A stretch of DNA of 64,000 nt from Cohnella kolymensis (GTDB lineage Bacteria > Bacillota > Bacilli > Paenibacillales > Paenibacillaceae): positions 496,001-560,000 of the forward strand of contig NZ_JXAL01000001.1 in the NCBI RefSeq assembly GCF_000829465.1. Reading direction: 5' to 3'. The position numbers were made by a program, and so were the translations under genes. Shown here piece by piece: positions 17,212 to 25,548 of this stretch; position 1 is the first letter of the stretch, and each line of letters begins with the position of its first letter. The notes under the pieces were generated by a model. The model ran no database searches. It saw only the letters and a list, made by a program, of their open reading frames with translations, and had not been told where the DNA came from.

Positions 17212-17321
17212 CTTGGCACTTTGCCGATTTATCTGCATAATGTTTTTTGAGTTTGGTATACTTAGTGGGCAAATGAATAGCAATTATTTGGAATTATCAA
17301 ACTTCCGGGGTGTTCATCCGA

Positions 17322-18395
17322 ATGGAGCAAAACAAAAAAGGGAACAAGCGGCGTTATTGGATCGGAGCGGTGTTGGTTTACATTGCAACCAAAGCCAAAA
17401 GCATACTGGCCCTTCTGAAATTCACCAAGATCGGCGCAACATTCATCAGTATGTTTATTACCATGGGCGCCTATGCTCTGGTTTTTCCGGTTCAGTTCGC
17501 GGTCGGCTTGGTCGTCATGATTCTGATCCACGAGCTGGGGCACGTCATCGCCGCCAAACAGAAAGGGCTGCCCGTTTCGGCACCCATCTTTATCCCCTTT
17601 CTCGGAGCGCTGATCACGATGAAAAGGAATCCCAGGGATGCGGTAACCGAAGCTTATATCGCTTTTGGCGGTCCGATACTGGGCACGGCCGGGGCGCTGG
17701 CATCGTTTCTTTTAGGCCTTATCTTGCAAAATGATCTGCTGCTCGTGGTTGCCAACATCGGGTTTTTTCTTAACTTGATCAATTTGATGCCGATCCACCC
17801 TTTAGATGGCGGCAGAATTTCTGCTGCGGTCACCAGATGGCTGTGGCTTGTCGGCCTTATCGGCGGGCTGTTCGTCATTATTTACCTGCAAAGCATTTTG
17901 TTTTTTGTCATCTGGGCCATGTTTGCCTGGGAGCTATATCAGAAGTATGTAAAAGGTAAAAACAGAAGAGGCCGTGCTGACGTTATCAAACTGAGAGTAC
18001 CGCTTGAGGAATTGTGGGCATCAGGAGCAATCATACCGGGGGAAGAACACAAGAGGGAGCTTCCGTTCGACACTTATTCGACACTCGAAGGTGAGCAGCG
18101 GATAAGGGTCCGATGGGATGCTTTAGGCATCAACGAGACAATCAGTCTGCCGAAAGGCACTCAGGCTATTATACACAAAGTACACGTCGTAAAAATCGAA
18201 AAAAACCTGAATGACACACCGCCGCTATTGACCGTAAGCTGCCAAATCGATTATGAAGTGCACGAACCCGATAACTACTACGAAGTACCTGCCGGCAAGC
18301 GGATCGGCTATGGCGTCGCTTATGCGGGGCTGGCGATATTTTTAATTTTTATGCTTTATGCCGTGCACATACAGGGAATCGCTGCTATCGCATAA
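17322..18395 (+). CDS. site-2-protease-like M50 family membrane metalloprotease
   Basis: A 357-residue integral membrane protein. The zinc-binding motif HELGH is at about residues 70-74 and the second metal-site motif NLMPIHPLDGGR at about 154-165, the M50/site-2-protease pattern. After the catalytic helices comes a soluble region of about 130 residues and a single C-terminal helix. The soluble part is not a PDZ domain that I can recognise. ATG 17322 has GGGGTG upstream; GTG 17310 is an alternative. An extended -10 TGGTATACT lies at 17254-17262. The substrate is unknown. Confidence 0.82.
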   Translation: MEQNKKGNKRRYWIGAVLVYIATKAKSILALLKFTKIGATFISMFITMGAYALVFPVQFAVGLVVMILIHELGHVIAAKQKGLPVSAPIFIPFLGALITMKRNPRDAVTEAYIAFGGPILGTAGALASFLLGLILQNDLLLVVANIGFFLNLINLMPIHPLDGGRISAAVTRWLWLVGLIGGLFVIIYLQSILFFVIWAMFAWELYQKYVKGKNRRGRADVIKLRVPLEELWASGAIIPGEEHKRELPFDTYSTLEGEQRIRVRWDALGINETISLPKGTQAIIHKVHVVKIEKNLNDTPPLLTVSCQIDYEVHEPDNYYEVPAGKRIGYGVAYAGLAIFLIFMLYAVHIQGIAAIA

Positions 18396-18445
18396 AAAAG
18401 AGGAACCCCGGGACGATCATATCGCGCCCTGCGGGTTCCTTTTTC
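18394..18445. terminator. bidirectional terminator
   Basis: AGGAACCC (18401-18408) pairs with GGGTTCCT (18433-18440), with A and T runs on the two sides. It serves the protease gene on plus and the ctaM-like gene on minus. Confidence 0.75.
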
Positions 18446-18449
18446 AAAT

Positions 18450-18911
18450 TCAACCGAAAATCGCTTCAATCATCGGCTTCGTATGTCCGCCCGGATACAT
18501 TTGATACAGCAGCACATACACGGTTACGCCGGTTATTGCGGTAGCAAACCAAATGACGGCGGTGACTCTCCCCCATCTGCGATGCTTGGCGAAATTCTTA
18601 CGGAATGCCAGCGTCAGCGTAGTGATGCCGAAGACTGCCGCAACCGTAGCCAGTACGATATGGAAAAGCAAGAATGTCAAATAAATCTTCTCCAGATCTT
18701 CCGGGCCGCCCCAAGAGGTGTTACCGATAAAGATCGTCCGCGAAACATAAATGATAAAAAACAGCAAAGCGGAGATCGCCGCAGCGATCATTACTTTCTG
18801 ATGGGCTTCTCGCCTACCCTTAATGATTAACCGCCAGCCAATGGCAACAAGAATGGCGCTTAACGCGATAAAGGTCGTGCTGACCATAGGAAATATGTCG
18901 TACCAAGACAT
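18450..18911 (-). CDS. DUF420 membrane protein, CtaM/YozB-like oxidase maturation factor
   Basis: A 153-residue protein with four predicted membrane helices. Conserved His residues (REAHQK, LLFHIVLA, KHRRWGR) match DUF420. A DUF420 member (CtaM, YozB in Bacillus) is needed for maturation of haem-A oxidases in Staphylococcus aureus. Its place at the end of the caa3 oxidase cluster, 100 bp after ctaG, agrees with that role. It may be transcribed with ctaG. Confidence 0.8.
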   Translation of the reverse strand: MSWYDIFPMVSTTFIALSAILVAIGWRLIIKGRREAHQKVMIAAAISALLFFIIYVSRTIFIGNTSWGGPEDLEKIYLTFLLFHIVLATVAAVFGITTLTLAFRKNFAKHRRWGRVTAVIWFATAITGVTVYVLLYQMYPGGHTKPMIEAIFG

Positions 18912-19010
18912 GTAAGGTTCACCCGCTCCACTCGACAGAACTTCTGCATACCTGCAGTTATCCCTATTTTACCTGTCATGCCTGCTTTGTACAAACGTTC
19001 TACGCGAGCG

Positions 19011-19922
19011 TCACACATTGTTCAAACGGCTGCCCGCAGGGGCATCCGCCACAGGCTCATCCTCACGTGAACGTTCGCTACGATACCATTGCATGAACAC
19101 CGCATACAGAGCAGCGGCGTTAACGAATTCCTGCAGCAGCTTCATCACTATGCCGCCCAGCTGTTGATCCTCCAGAGGAGTCATAAGATTGAAGAAGCCG
19201 GGCCCGTCAAAAGTGCTGAGCATCGCCTTGGAATCGCCGGATACACAATATCCCATTGCCTTTACCCAGACATCGGGATCACTGTATACGGCAAACAGAG
19301 GGCTGCTGGCGAAAATAATCATGACACACGCCGGTGTCAGCAGCAATCCGCTGAGGAAAATGTAGCCCAGCTTCATCAGTGCCGAGATCCGGTTCCATTC
19401 CGGCACGGGACAGCAAATCTGCCACCACATCAACATCGCTGAGATCAGAAGAGCAATATAGTAAACGGTATGAACCGTAAAGTTCGTCATAATGTAATCG
19501 TGATTGTCAGGCATGTGATAGAACGAAAACATAAAGATGAACAAGCCTAAGCTGATAATGGGATTCAGCAGAATCCGGAACATCCGCCAGAACTTCGGCT
19601 TGAACATGGCGCGCCACAGCCAATCCGGAATTCCATAGATCAGCATTGGCGGAACAAGGATATACGAGATGGCCATATTCGTCATATGAAAAGTAAACAT
19701 TAAGTGTCCAAGAAGGCTTAACGGGCCGCCTTGAGTGAAATACAACAGTACGGCAGCGGCAATAAAAGAAGCTTGCCGCGTGAACGAGACAGGCTTGCCG
19801 CCTGCAAAACGATCTCTCCACGGTCCGACGACGAACGTATACAGCACGATAACCGCCATCATAAACACCATGAATAGAGGACTCCATAGATCGCGAAACG
19901 AGAAGTACTCCAAACCCCACAT
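19011..19922 (-). CDS. ctaG: cytochrome c oxidase assembly factor CtaG
   Basis: A 303-residue membrane protein with seven predicted helices and the Caa3_CtaG family segments LSLLGHLMFTFHMTNMAISYI and VPPMLIYGIPDWL, including His/Met residues thought to bind copper. In B. subtilis CtaG is needed for active caa3 oxidase, probably through CuB insertion. The start has AAAGGGGGTTATC. It follows ctaF with a terminator between them, so it is probably expressed partly by read-through. Confidence 0.9.
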   Translation of the reverse strand: MWGLEYFSFRDLWSPLFMVFMMAVIVLYTFVVGPWRDRFAGGKPVSFTRQASFIAAAVLLYFTQGGPLSLLGHLMFTFHMTNMAISYILVPPMLIYGIPDWLWRAMFKPKFWRMFRILLNPIISLGLFIFMFSFYHMPDNHDYIMTNFTVHTVYYIALLISAMLMWWQICCPVPEWNRISALMKLGYIFLSGLLLTPACVMIIFASSPLFAVYSDPDVWVKAMGYCVSGDSKAMLSTFDGPGFFNLMTPLEDQQLGGIVMKLLQEFVNAAALYAVFMQWYRSERSREDEPVADAPAGSRLNNV

Positions 19923-19955
19923 TTTGATAACCCCCTTTCTACATTCGTGTCCATT

Positions 19956-19989
19956 AAAAAGAGAGACGGATTTAGGCCCGCCTCTCTGA
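19956..19989 (-). terminator. terminator between ctaF and ctaG
   Basis: On the minus strand AGAGAGGCGG pairs with CCGTCTCTCT, followed by TTTTT (plus-strand A run at 19956-19960). It should reduce transcription of ctaG relative to ctaCDEF. Confidence 0.75.
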
Positions 19990-20008
19990 AGTTTAACCTA
20001 TCAAGCTG

Positions 20009-20323
20009 TTACCACCAAACCCAATACTCGGCCATGATGACCATGGTGAAGACAACGAACACGCCGGCCACAATTCCGATGATCGGATACAAATGTCCTT
20101 TGTCTTTCAAGTGCATCCAGAATGACATCTGAACGAACACCTGGATTACCGCCATTGTCACCAGAATGATGTATACGAAAGTCGTATTGATCTCACCCGC
20201 AGCAACGGCAGCGAAGGCGATAATCGTTAACGCGAGCGACATTACAAACGCGACAATGTGTTTTTGCGGGCCTTCAACCTTATGGCGTTTCGTCGGCTGC
20301 TCAGTAGACTGGTTATTCTCCAT
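20009..20323 (-). CDS. ctaF: cytochrome c oxidase subunit IVB
   Basis: A 104-residue protein with a charged N-terminus and three helices. The QMSFWMHLKDKGHLYPIIG segment is typical of the CyoD/CtaF (COX4) family. This small subunit helps assembly of the oxidase. It starts 4 bp after the stop of ctaE, behind AAAGGTGGG, and is the last gene before the terminator. Confidence 0.9.
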   Translation of the reverse strand: MENNQSTEQPTKRHKVEGPQKHIVAFVMSLALTIIAFAAVAAGEINTTFVYIILVTMAVIQVFVQMSFWMHLKDKGHLYPIIGIVAGVFVVFTMVIMAEYWVWW

Positions 20324-20327
20324 GAGA

Positions 20328-20945
20328 TTAACCCACCTTTCCCATCAGGTACACAACGGTGAAGATGAATACCCACACGACGTCGATAAAGTGCCAATAA
20401 ATCGCCGACACATAAATCTTCGGTGCCGTTACAACCGTTAAACCTTTTTTGAAGATTTGGCCGATCAGCAAACCGATCCACAAAACCCCGAACGCAACGT
20501 GCGCTCCGTGGAAGCCGACCAATGTGTAGAATGAGGAGCTGAACGCGCTCGTCGTGAAGCCGTGTCCTTCTTGCACATAGTGATAAAATTCATAGATCTC
20601 GAGCCCGAGGAATCCGAGTCCAAGAACGATCGTTACGATCAGCCAGTTGATCATAGCTTTTACTTTGTGATGATGCAGCGCTTGAACAGCGAAAACGCTC
20701 GTTAAGCTCGAGGTCAACAAGATCATCGTAGCCGCGAACACCATAGGAAGCTGGAACAGCTCGGCAGGATGCGGACCGTCCAATACATTATGGCGCAGAG
20801 CCAAGTATGCGGAGAACAAGGTACCGAACAAGACGGTTTCCGCACCCAGGAACAGCCAGAAGCCCAATATCTTATTGCGGCCTTCTAATGTCGCTTTCTC
20901 CGGATCGTGCGGCAAATGTCCGTCTGCGTGGCCATGTGCGCTCAT
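20328..20945 (-). CDS. ctaE: cytochrome c oxidase subunit III
   Basis: A 205-residue subunit with five helices. Family segments are NKILGFWLFLGAETVLFGTLFSAYLAL, SFYTLVGFHGAHVAFGVLWI and YWHFIDVVWVFIFTVVYL. It overlaps ctaD by 4 nt (ATGA) behind AAGGGGGTG. Its length is that of bacterial five-helix COX III. Confidence 0.95.
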   Translation of the reverse strand: MSAHGHADGHLPHDPEKATLEGRNKILGFWLFLGAETVLFGTLFSAYLALRHNVLDGPHPAELFQLPMVFAATMILLTSSLTSVFAVQALHHHKVKAMINWLIVTIVLGLGFLGLEIYEFYHYVQEGHGFTTSAFSSSFYTLVGFHGAHVAFGVLWIGLLIGQIFKKGLTVVTAPKIYVSAIYWHFIDVVWVFIFTVVYLMGKVG

Positions 20946-22789
20946 ACGTGCACCCCCTTATCCTGATCTTCGGGTTCGATATGGAAACCGTGATCGTCAA
21001 ACACGGATCGGAGGAGCATGCAACCAAACGTAATCGCTAATCCGATACCGGCTACGATAAGTTGATTGTACATGAACCCGAAACCGGCGATGAATAACCC
21101 GATACTCATGATTAATGGCAGTATAGACGGTGAAGGCATGTGGATGGAGCCCACCGGCTCTGCCGGGATCATCTCGGTCTTACCTTCCATTTTCTCTTTC
21201 CACCAAGCATCGTATCCGCGAACAAGCGGAGTTTGCTTGAAGTTGTACTCCGGAGGAGGAGATGGGATGCTCCATTCCAGCGTCCGGCCGTCTTCCCATG
21301 CATCGCCTGTAGCGTTGCGAGGTTTAGCCCAAGTCGTAAACACGTTGATGAGGAATACAATCGTACCGATACCCATCAGGAACGCGCCGATCGTACTGAT
21401 CAAGTTCATCGTATCGAATCCCTGATACGGAAGGTAAGTTGCTACCCGCCGCGGCATGCCCAGCAGACCGAGGAAGTGCTGTACAAAGAATGTCAGGTGG
21501 AAACCGATGAAGAATGTCCAGAAGGTAAGTTTACCAAGTCCTTCGTTCAACATACGGCCGAACATCTTAGGCCACCAGTAATGCAATCCTGCAAAGATAC
21601 CGAAGATCAAACCACCGACAATAACGTAATGGAAGTGAGCGACAACGAAGTAGCTGTCATGGTATTGGAAGTCCGCTGGAGCGGATGCCAACATGACCCC
21701 GGTCACGCCGCCCATTACAAAAGTCGGAATAAAGCCGATCGCGAACATGCTCGCCGTAGTAAAGCGGATCGATCCGCCCCATAACGTGAACAACCAGTTA
21801 AAGATCTTAACACCGGTAGGCACCGCGATAAGCATTGTTGCGATGGAGAACAACCCGTTCGCCACGGGGCCAAGACCGGTCGTGAACATGTGGTGAGCCC
21901 ATACCATGAACCCGAGGAAAGCGATCAGGACGGTAGCGAACACCATGGAGCTGTAACCGAACAAGCGCTTGCGGGAGAAAGTGCTGACAACATCGGAGAT
22001 CACTCCGAAGGCCGGCAGGATCAGAATGTAAACTTCAGGGTGACCGAACACCCAGAAGATGTGTTCCCATAAAACGGAGTTACCGCCGGTGCCTGGTTCG
22101 AAGAAGTTAGCTTGAAACAAGCGATCGAACATCAAAGCCACGAGGCCGACCGTCAGTACAGGAAACGCGAAAACGATAAGTGCAGATGTAATGAAAATAG
22201 CCCATGTGAACATCGGAAGCCGCATAAAAGACAAACCGGGTGCACGCATGTTAATAATTGTTGCCATGAAGTTAATACCGCCGAGCAGCGTCCCGATCCC
22301 CGCAATCTGAAGACCGATGACATAATAGTCGATTCCGTGTCCGGGGTTGTATGTCGGACCTGACAACGTTGCGTATGCTGTCCATCCAGCATCCGGCACC
22401 GCGCCTGCGAACCAGCTCAAGTTAAGCAATACGCCGCCGAAGAAAAATGTCCAGAAGCCCAGTGAGTTCAGGAACGGGAACGCAACGTCGCGTGCACCGA
22501 TCTGAAGCGGTATAACGGCATTCATAAGAGCGAACAGCATCGGCATGGCGGCCAAGAAAATCATGGTCGTTCCATGCATGGTAAGTAATTGGTTGAAGGT
22601 TTCTTCCCCAACCACGTTCTGCATCGGCCTCGCCAATTGAATGCGAATCAGGATGGCTTCCAATCCGCCGATGAGGAAAAAGAAAAAGCCTGCGATTAAA
22701 TATAGAATACCTATCTTCTTGTGGTCGACGGTCGTCAGCCAATCCATCAAGCCCTTGTAACGCTTGACTGTATGCGCGTGTGCAGCCAA
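20942..22789 (-). CDS. ctaD: cytochrome c oxidase subunit I
   Basis: A 615-residue haem-copper oxidase subunit I, which carries the low-spin haem, the haem a3-CuB centre and the proton channels. Visible landmarks are TMHGTTMIF (low-spin haem His), WVFGHPEVYILILPAFG (CuB His and cross-linked Tyr), WAHHMFTTG (CuB His pair) and VVAHFHYVIVGG (haem ligands). The C-terminal extension of about 100 residues is usual for Bacillus-type caa3 enzymes. The start is TTG 22789 with AAGGGGG upstream. Confidence 0.96.
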   Translation of the reverse strand: MAAHAHTVKRYKGLMDWLTTVDHKKIGILYLIAGFFFFLIGGLEAILIRIQLARPMQNVVGEETFNQLLTMHGTTMIFLAAMPMLFALMNAVIPLQIGARDVAFPFLNSLGFWTFFFGGVLLNLSWFAGAVPDAGWTAYATLSGPTYNPGHGIDYYVIGLQIAGIGTLLGGINFMATIINMRAPGLSFMRLPMFTWAIFITSALIVFAFPVLTVGLVALMFDRLFQANFFEPGTGGNSVLWEHIFWVFGHPEVYILILPAFGVISDVVSTFSRKRLFGYSSMVFATVLIAFLGFMVWAHHMFTTGLGPVANGLFSIATMLIAVPTGVKIFNWLFTLWGGSIRFTTASMFAIGFIPTFVMGGVTGVMLASAPADFQYHDSYFVVAHFHYVIVGGLIFGIFAGLHYWWPKMFGRMLNEGLGKLTFWTFFIGFHLTFFVQHFLGLLGMPRRVATYLPYQGFDTMNLISTIGAFLMGIGTIVFLINVFTTWAKPRNATGDAWEDGRTLEWSIPSPPPEYNFKQTPLVRGYDAWWKEKMEGKTEMIPAEPVGSIHMPSPSILPLIMSIGLFIAGFGFMYNQLIVAGIGLAITFGCMLLRSVFDDHGFHIEPEDQDKGVHV

Positions 22790-22805
22790 GGCCGCGTACC
22801 CCCTT

Positions 22806-23876
22806 TTATTTCCCGCTTGATTGATAATCCAGCTTGTAATCCGCCAAATACTTGGCTATAGCTGTAAGTTCTTCTTCCGTTAATCCGTTCTCAGCAGCGT
22901 TCGGCATTTTATTGTCAGGTTTGTACTGCTGCGGATCCTTGATCCAATCGTGCAGGTTCTGTGCTGCCGGCTTGTCGCCAGGCTGCGGATCAGCTACAAC
23001 ATCGGAGTTGTACAGAATTCCGCCGATTGTCTGGCGATCGCCGATACCTGTCAAGTTCGGAGCACTGCCCTGATTTTCCTGGCCGATGGCATGACAGAGC
23101 AAGCATTTCGCTTCGAATGCCTTGGCGATCTCTACATCTTCGGGCATTTTGGCCGGAGCTTTCATGGCCGAAACCCAACGTTCGAACGAATCGGCGCTTA
23201 CGGCTTTCGCTTTGAAATCCATGTAAGCATGGGAAGGTCCGCACAGCTCCGCGCATTTGCCGCGGAACACGCCTTCCTTCGGAAACTCCAGATACATCTT
23301 GTTGGTGGTACCCGGGTTCGTATCCATCTTGCCGCCGATCGACGGAATCCAGAAGGAGTGTTTGACATCGGCGCCGGTCATCTCGAACATGATCTTCTTG
23401 CCGGTCGGCACGATCAGCTCTTGCGCCGTTGTAATGCCCAGGTCCTTGTATTCAAACTCCCACCAATATTGATGCGCAGTGACTTTGACTTGCAGCGCTT
23501 CCTTATCTTTCGAGTAGTCCTTGGCAAGTCCGAATACGTGCTGAATGGTCGGAACGCCTAGAACCAGCAAAAGAGCGAGAGGTATAACGGTCCAGATAAT
23601 TTCAAGCTTGTGGTTGCCTTCCACTTGCTTCGGGATGCTGGTATCGCCGGGACGACGGCGGAATCTGATCAGCACATAAATGCAAATGGCGAATACGACC
23701 ACAACAACCAATGCCATGATGCCAATGGACAGCTTCATTAAATCAAATTGCGTCTCAGCCACCGGCCCCTGCGGGTTCAGTGTCGAGAGGTCTTCCCGTC
23801 CGCACGCGGACAGCAGCAGGGCAAATCCTGCGAGCAGCGGAAGCAGCCGCTTCGTTACGCGCCGTCGATTCATCAT
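22806..23876 (-). CDS. ctaC: cytochrome c oxidase subunit II with fused cytochrome c domain
   Basis: A 356-residue lipoprotein. The signal ends in LLSAC (Cys 25), two membrane helices follow (about 47-72 and 95-115), then the cupredoxin CuA domain (HQYWWEFEY, HSFWIPSIGGKMDTNPG, CAELCGPSHAYM). A cytochrome c domain with the haem motif CLLCH is at about residues 257-261, with a Met ligand in NKMPNAAENG. This makes the enzyme a caa3 oxidase able to take electrons from cytochrome c. It is the first gene of ctaCDEF, behind a TTGACA-type promoter. Confidence 0.96.
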   Translation of the reverse strand: MMNRRRVTKRLLPLLAGFALLLSACGREDLSTLNPQGPVAETQFDLMKLSIGIMALVVVVVFAICIYVLIRFRRRPGDTSIPKQVEGNHKLEIIWTVIPLALLLVLGVPTIQHVFGLAKDYSKDKEALQVKVTAHQYWWEFEYKDLGITTAQELIVPTGKKIMFEMTGADVKHSFWIPSIGGKMDTNPGTTNKMYLEFPKEGVFRGKCAELCGPSHAYMDFKAKAVSADSFERWVSAMKAPAKMPEDVEIAKAFEAKCLLCHAIGQENQGSAPNLTGIGDRQTIGGILYNSDVVADPQPGDKPAAQNLHDWIKDPQQYKPDNKMPNAAENGLTEEELTAIAKYLADYKLDYQSSGK

Positions 23877-23988
23877 ATCAACCCCAATTTTACGTTTTAT
23901 AGAATGTCCGTTGCTATGTCAGCAAGCTCATTCTACCTCTTCGCTGATGTTGGACCCGTACAATTAACGTCCTTCACACACTCTACTA

Positions 23989-24018
23989 AATATAAAGATT
24001 GACCTGTCGGTTTGTCAA
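23989..24018 (-). promoter_or_regulatory. sigma-A-type promoter of ctaCDEF
   Basis: On the minus strand a perfect TTGACA (24013-24018) is followed after 18 bp by TATATT (23989-23994), about 110 bp before the ctaC start. No obvious CcpA cre or ResD box was recognised. Confidence 0.6.
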
Positions 24019-24248
24019 TGTTCACAGAACAGTTCACAAATTGTTCTTAAAACTGTCATAAATGCCCGCCGTTCTAAGCATCTCGTGAGTTGAGCCCTCC
24101 CGTTAATCCACCTCTTGCGCATGGCTTTGAGCGCCCTTTTCGACACTGTTTCGACAGCATGCAGGTTTCGATGAAAGCGCCCGTTATCGGGCTTGTCCGA
24201 TCCTTCTTCGTACAAGAGAATGCGCATTCATTCCCTTGTACGAAGCCG
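24019..24248. other. intergenic region with one stem-loop
   Basis: About 230 bp between the cta promoter and the map gene. CTTCGTACAAG (24206-24216) pairs perfectly with CTTGTACGAAG (24235-24245). It lies just after the map stop but lacks a T run, so it may be a 3' end stem rather than a classical terminator. I see nothing else. Confidence 0.5.
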
Positions 24249-25007
24249 TTATTTAGTTAAAATAAGCGGGCCTTCGGCCGTCACCGCAACGGTATGCTCG
24301 AACTGCGCCGCCAAGCCTCCCTCTAATGTAAGCACGGTCCAACCGTCCTGTGAGATGATTACCTCAGGGGAACCGATTGTAATCATCGGTTCGATTGTAA
24401 TGACCATCCCTTCTTCAAGGCGAACGCCTCTGCCCGGCCGTCCGACGAACGACACCTCGGGAGGTTCGTGCAAATTCCTGCCGATCCCATGTCCGCCGAA
24501 TTGAGCAACAACACCATAGCTGCCGGCATGAGCCGCTTGCTGCACGGCATGCGCGATATCGCCGATTCTCTTGCCCGGCCATGCCTGCTCAATCCCTTTG
24601 GCCATGGCCTGATAGGCGGCGCTGCGCAAGCGGCTCGCTTCCGGAGAGGTTTCTCCGACCGCAAACGTCCAAGCCGTGTCCGCGAGCCACCCGTCCAGAT
24701 CCACTACAAAATCCAGTGTCACGATATCTCCACGCTCCAGCGCTCGTTCGTCCGGCATACCGTGGCATACGCAGTCATTAACTGCGGCACAGATCGCGTA
24801 AGGGTAGCCGTGAAATCCTTTTTGCGCCGGCTTGGCTCCGTGCTCGTTCATAAACGTTTCCGCAAACTGATCCAGCTGGCGGGTTGTTACGCCCGCGGCC
24901 ACTCTTTTCCCTAGTTCCCGCCGGAGTTGGGCCGCCAGTCGTCCTGCCTGAGCGATATATTCAATCTCTTCCTTGCTGCGGATCGGAATTTCTGCCTTAC
25001 GCGCCAT
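24249..25007 (-). CDS. map: type I methionine aminopeptidase
   Basis: A 252-residue enzyme that removes the initiator Met from new proteins. Metal ligands are visible in VTLDFVVDLDGWLADTAWTF (two Asp), FGGHGIGRNLHEPP (His), MVITIEPMI (Glu) and QFEHTVAVT (Glu). The HGYPYAICAAVNDCVCHGMP segment forms the substrate pocket. The start has GGGGAGG upstream. It is a single gene away from the ribosomal-protein cluster, so it is likely the second, MapB-like, copy. Confidence 0.93.
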   Translation of the reverse strand: MARKAEIPIRSKEEIEYIAQAGRLAAQLRRELGKRVAAGVTTRQLDQFAETFMNEHGAKPAQKGFHGYPYAICAAVNDCVCHGMPDERALERGDIVTLDFVVDLDGWLADTAWTFAVGETSPEASRLRSAAYQAMAKGIEQAWPGKRIGDIAHAVQQAAHAGSYGVVAQFGGHGIGRNLHEPPEVSFVGRPGRGVRLEEGMVITIEPMITIGSPEVIISQDGWTVLTLEGGLAAQFEHTVAVTAEGPLILTK

Positions 25008-25048
25008 ATGCCTACCTCCCCTTTCTTCTTATAGATATTCATCCGCAC

Positions 25049-25102
25049 AAAAAAAAGAACCGGCAAGGCGCTCGGCGGTGTGCCGTTCAGCCTTGTCGGT
25101 TC
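25049..25102 (-). terminator. Rho-independent terminator
   Basis: GAACCGGCAAGGC (25057-25069) pairs with GCCTTGTCGGTTC (25090-25102) with one mismatch. On the minus strand eight T follow. It ends the transcript of the small gene at 25115. Confidence 0.85.
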
Positions 25103-25114
25103 ATTTCTCCCGCG

Positions 25115-25303
25115 TTACGAGGCGGGGGAATTTAATTTAACCAGCTCGCGTTCAACGAGCGTCGTTAACTCATCTTCATATCCACCGGTAATCCGGTATT
25201 TGCGAATGTAATCTTTGACAAACTTGCGCGGGTCCTTCGGGCGGAAAATTCTAGTCAGTTCTTGCAAACTTTCTTGAACTTCATTGTGGCTGCGTTTGGC
25301 CAT
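25115..25303 (-). CDS. small basic protein of unknown function
   Basis: A 62-residue protein with a perfect ribosome binding site (GGGAGGGAA) and its own terminator. It is rich in Lys/Arg and Glu and predicted helical (EVQESLQELTRIF, KFVKDYIRKYRI, LTTLVERELVKL). I do not recognise the family. It is preceded by about 160 bp of apparently transcribed, GC-rich leader with strong stem potential and a TATAAT-type promoter. Confidence 0.75.
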   Translation of the reverse strand: MAKRSHNEVQESLQELTRIFRPKDPRKFVKDYIRKYRITGGYEDELTTLVERELVKLNSPAS

Positions 25304-25463
25304 GATATTCCCTCCCAGGAGAATGGATTCCGCCCACGGCAGAGGTTACCGGAACGGAGGCGGCCATTTGCCACCCGGAGAACCTGTAACACGGTTCTTC
25401 CTGCAAGCTTGGATTGCTCCGCCGCTCATGTGCGGCAGACCTTAGCATATCCTGCTTTTTCTG
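25304..25463 (-). other. long structured 5' leader of the small gene
   Basis: Between the promoter (25464-25477) and the ATG at 25303 lie about 160 nt with several stems. On the minus strand GAACC(N8)GGTTC forms a hairpin (25374-25391 region), CCGC(N6)GCGG another (25424-25437 region), and GGTTACCGGAACGG-like segments could pair further. I looked for T-box, FMN, TPP, glycine and c-di-AMP signatures and found none. It could be a regulatory leader of unknown type. Confidence 0.4.
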
Positions 25464-25477
25464 ATTATACCATTATA
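25464..25477 (-). promoter_or_regulatory. promoter -10 region, two TATAAT words
   Basis: On the minus strand CGTATAATGGTATAAT holds two perfect TATAAT hexamers (25472-25477 and 25464-25469). The second is part of an extended TGGTATAAT. The -35 is weak. Confidence 0.5.
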
Positions 25478-25548
25478 CGGACGGGGGATAAAGCATTTAC
25501 CTGTAATTAACATTCGACAACCGTTCTAGAAAGCCCTATGATTGGCTG

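Noticed and set aside
22950-23561. A 203-codon open frame antisense to ctaC
   Set aside because: ctaC is certain from its CuA and haem motifs; the antisense frame has no family features or start signal.
25304-25463. T-box or known riboswitch in the leader
   Set aside because: A GGGTGGC stretch recalls the T-box GGGTGGNACC, but the rest of the motif, a specifier loop and a downstream amino-acid gene are missing.
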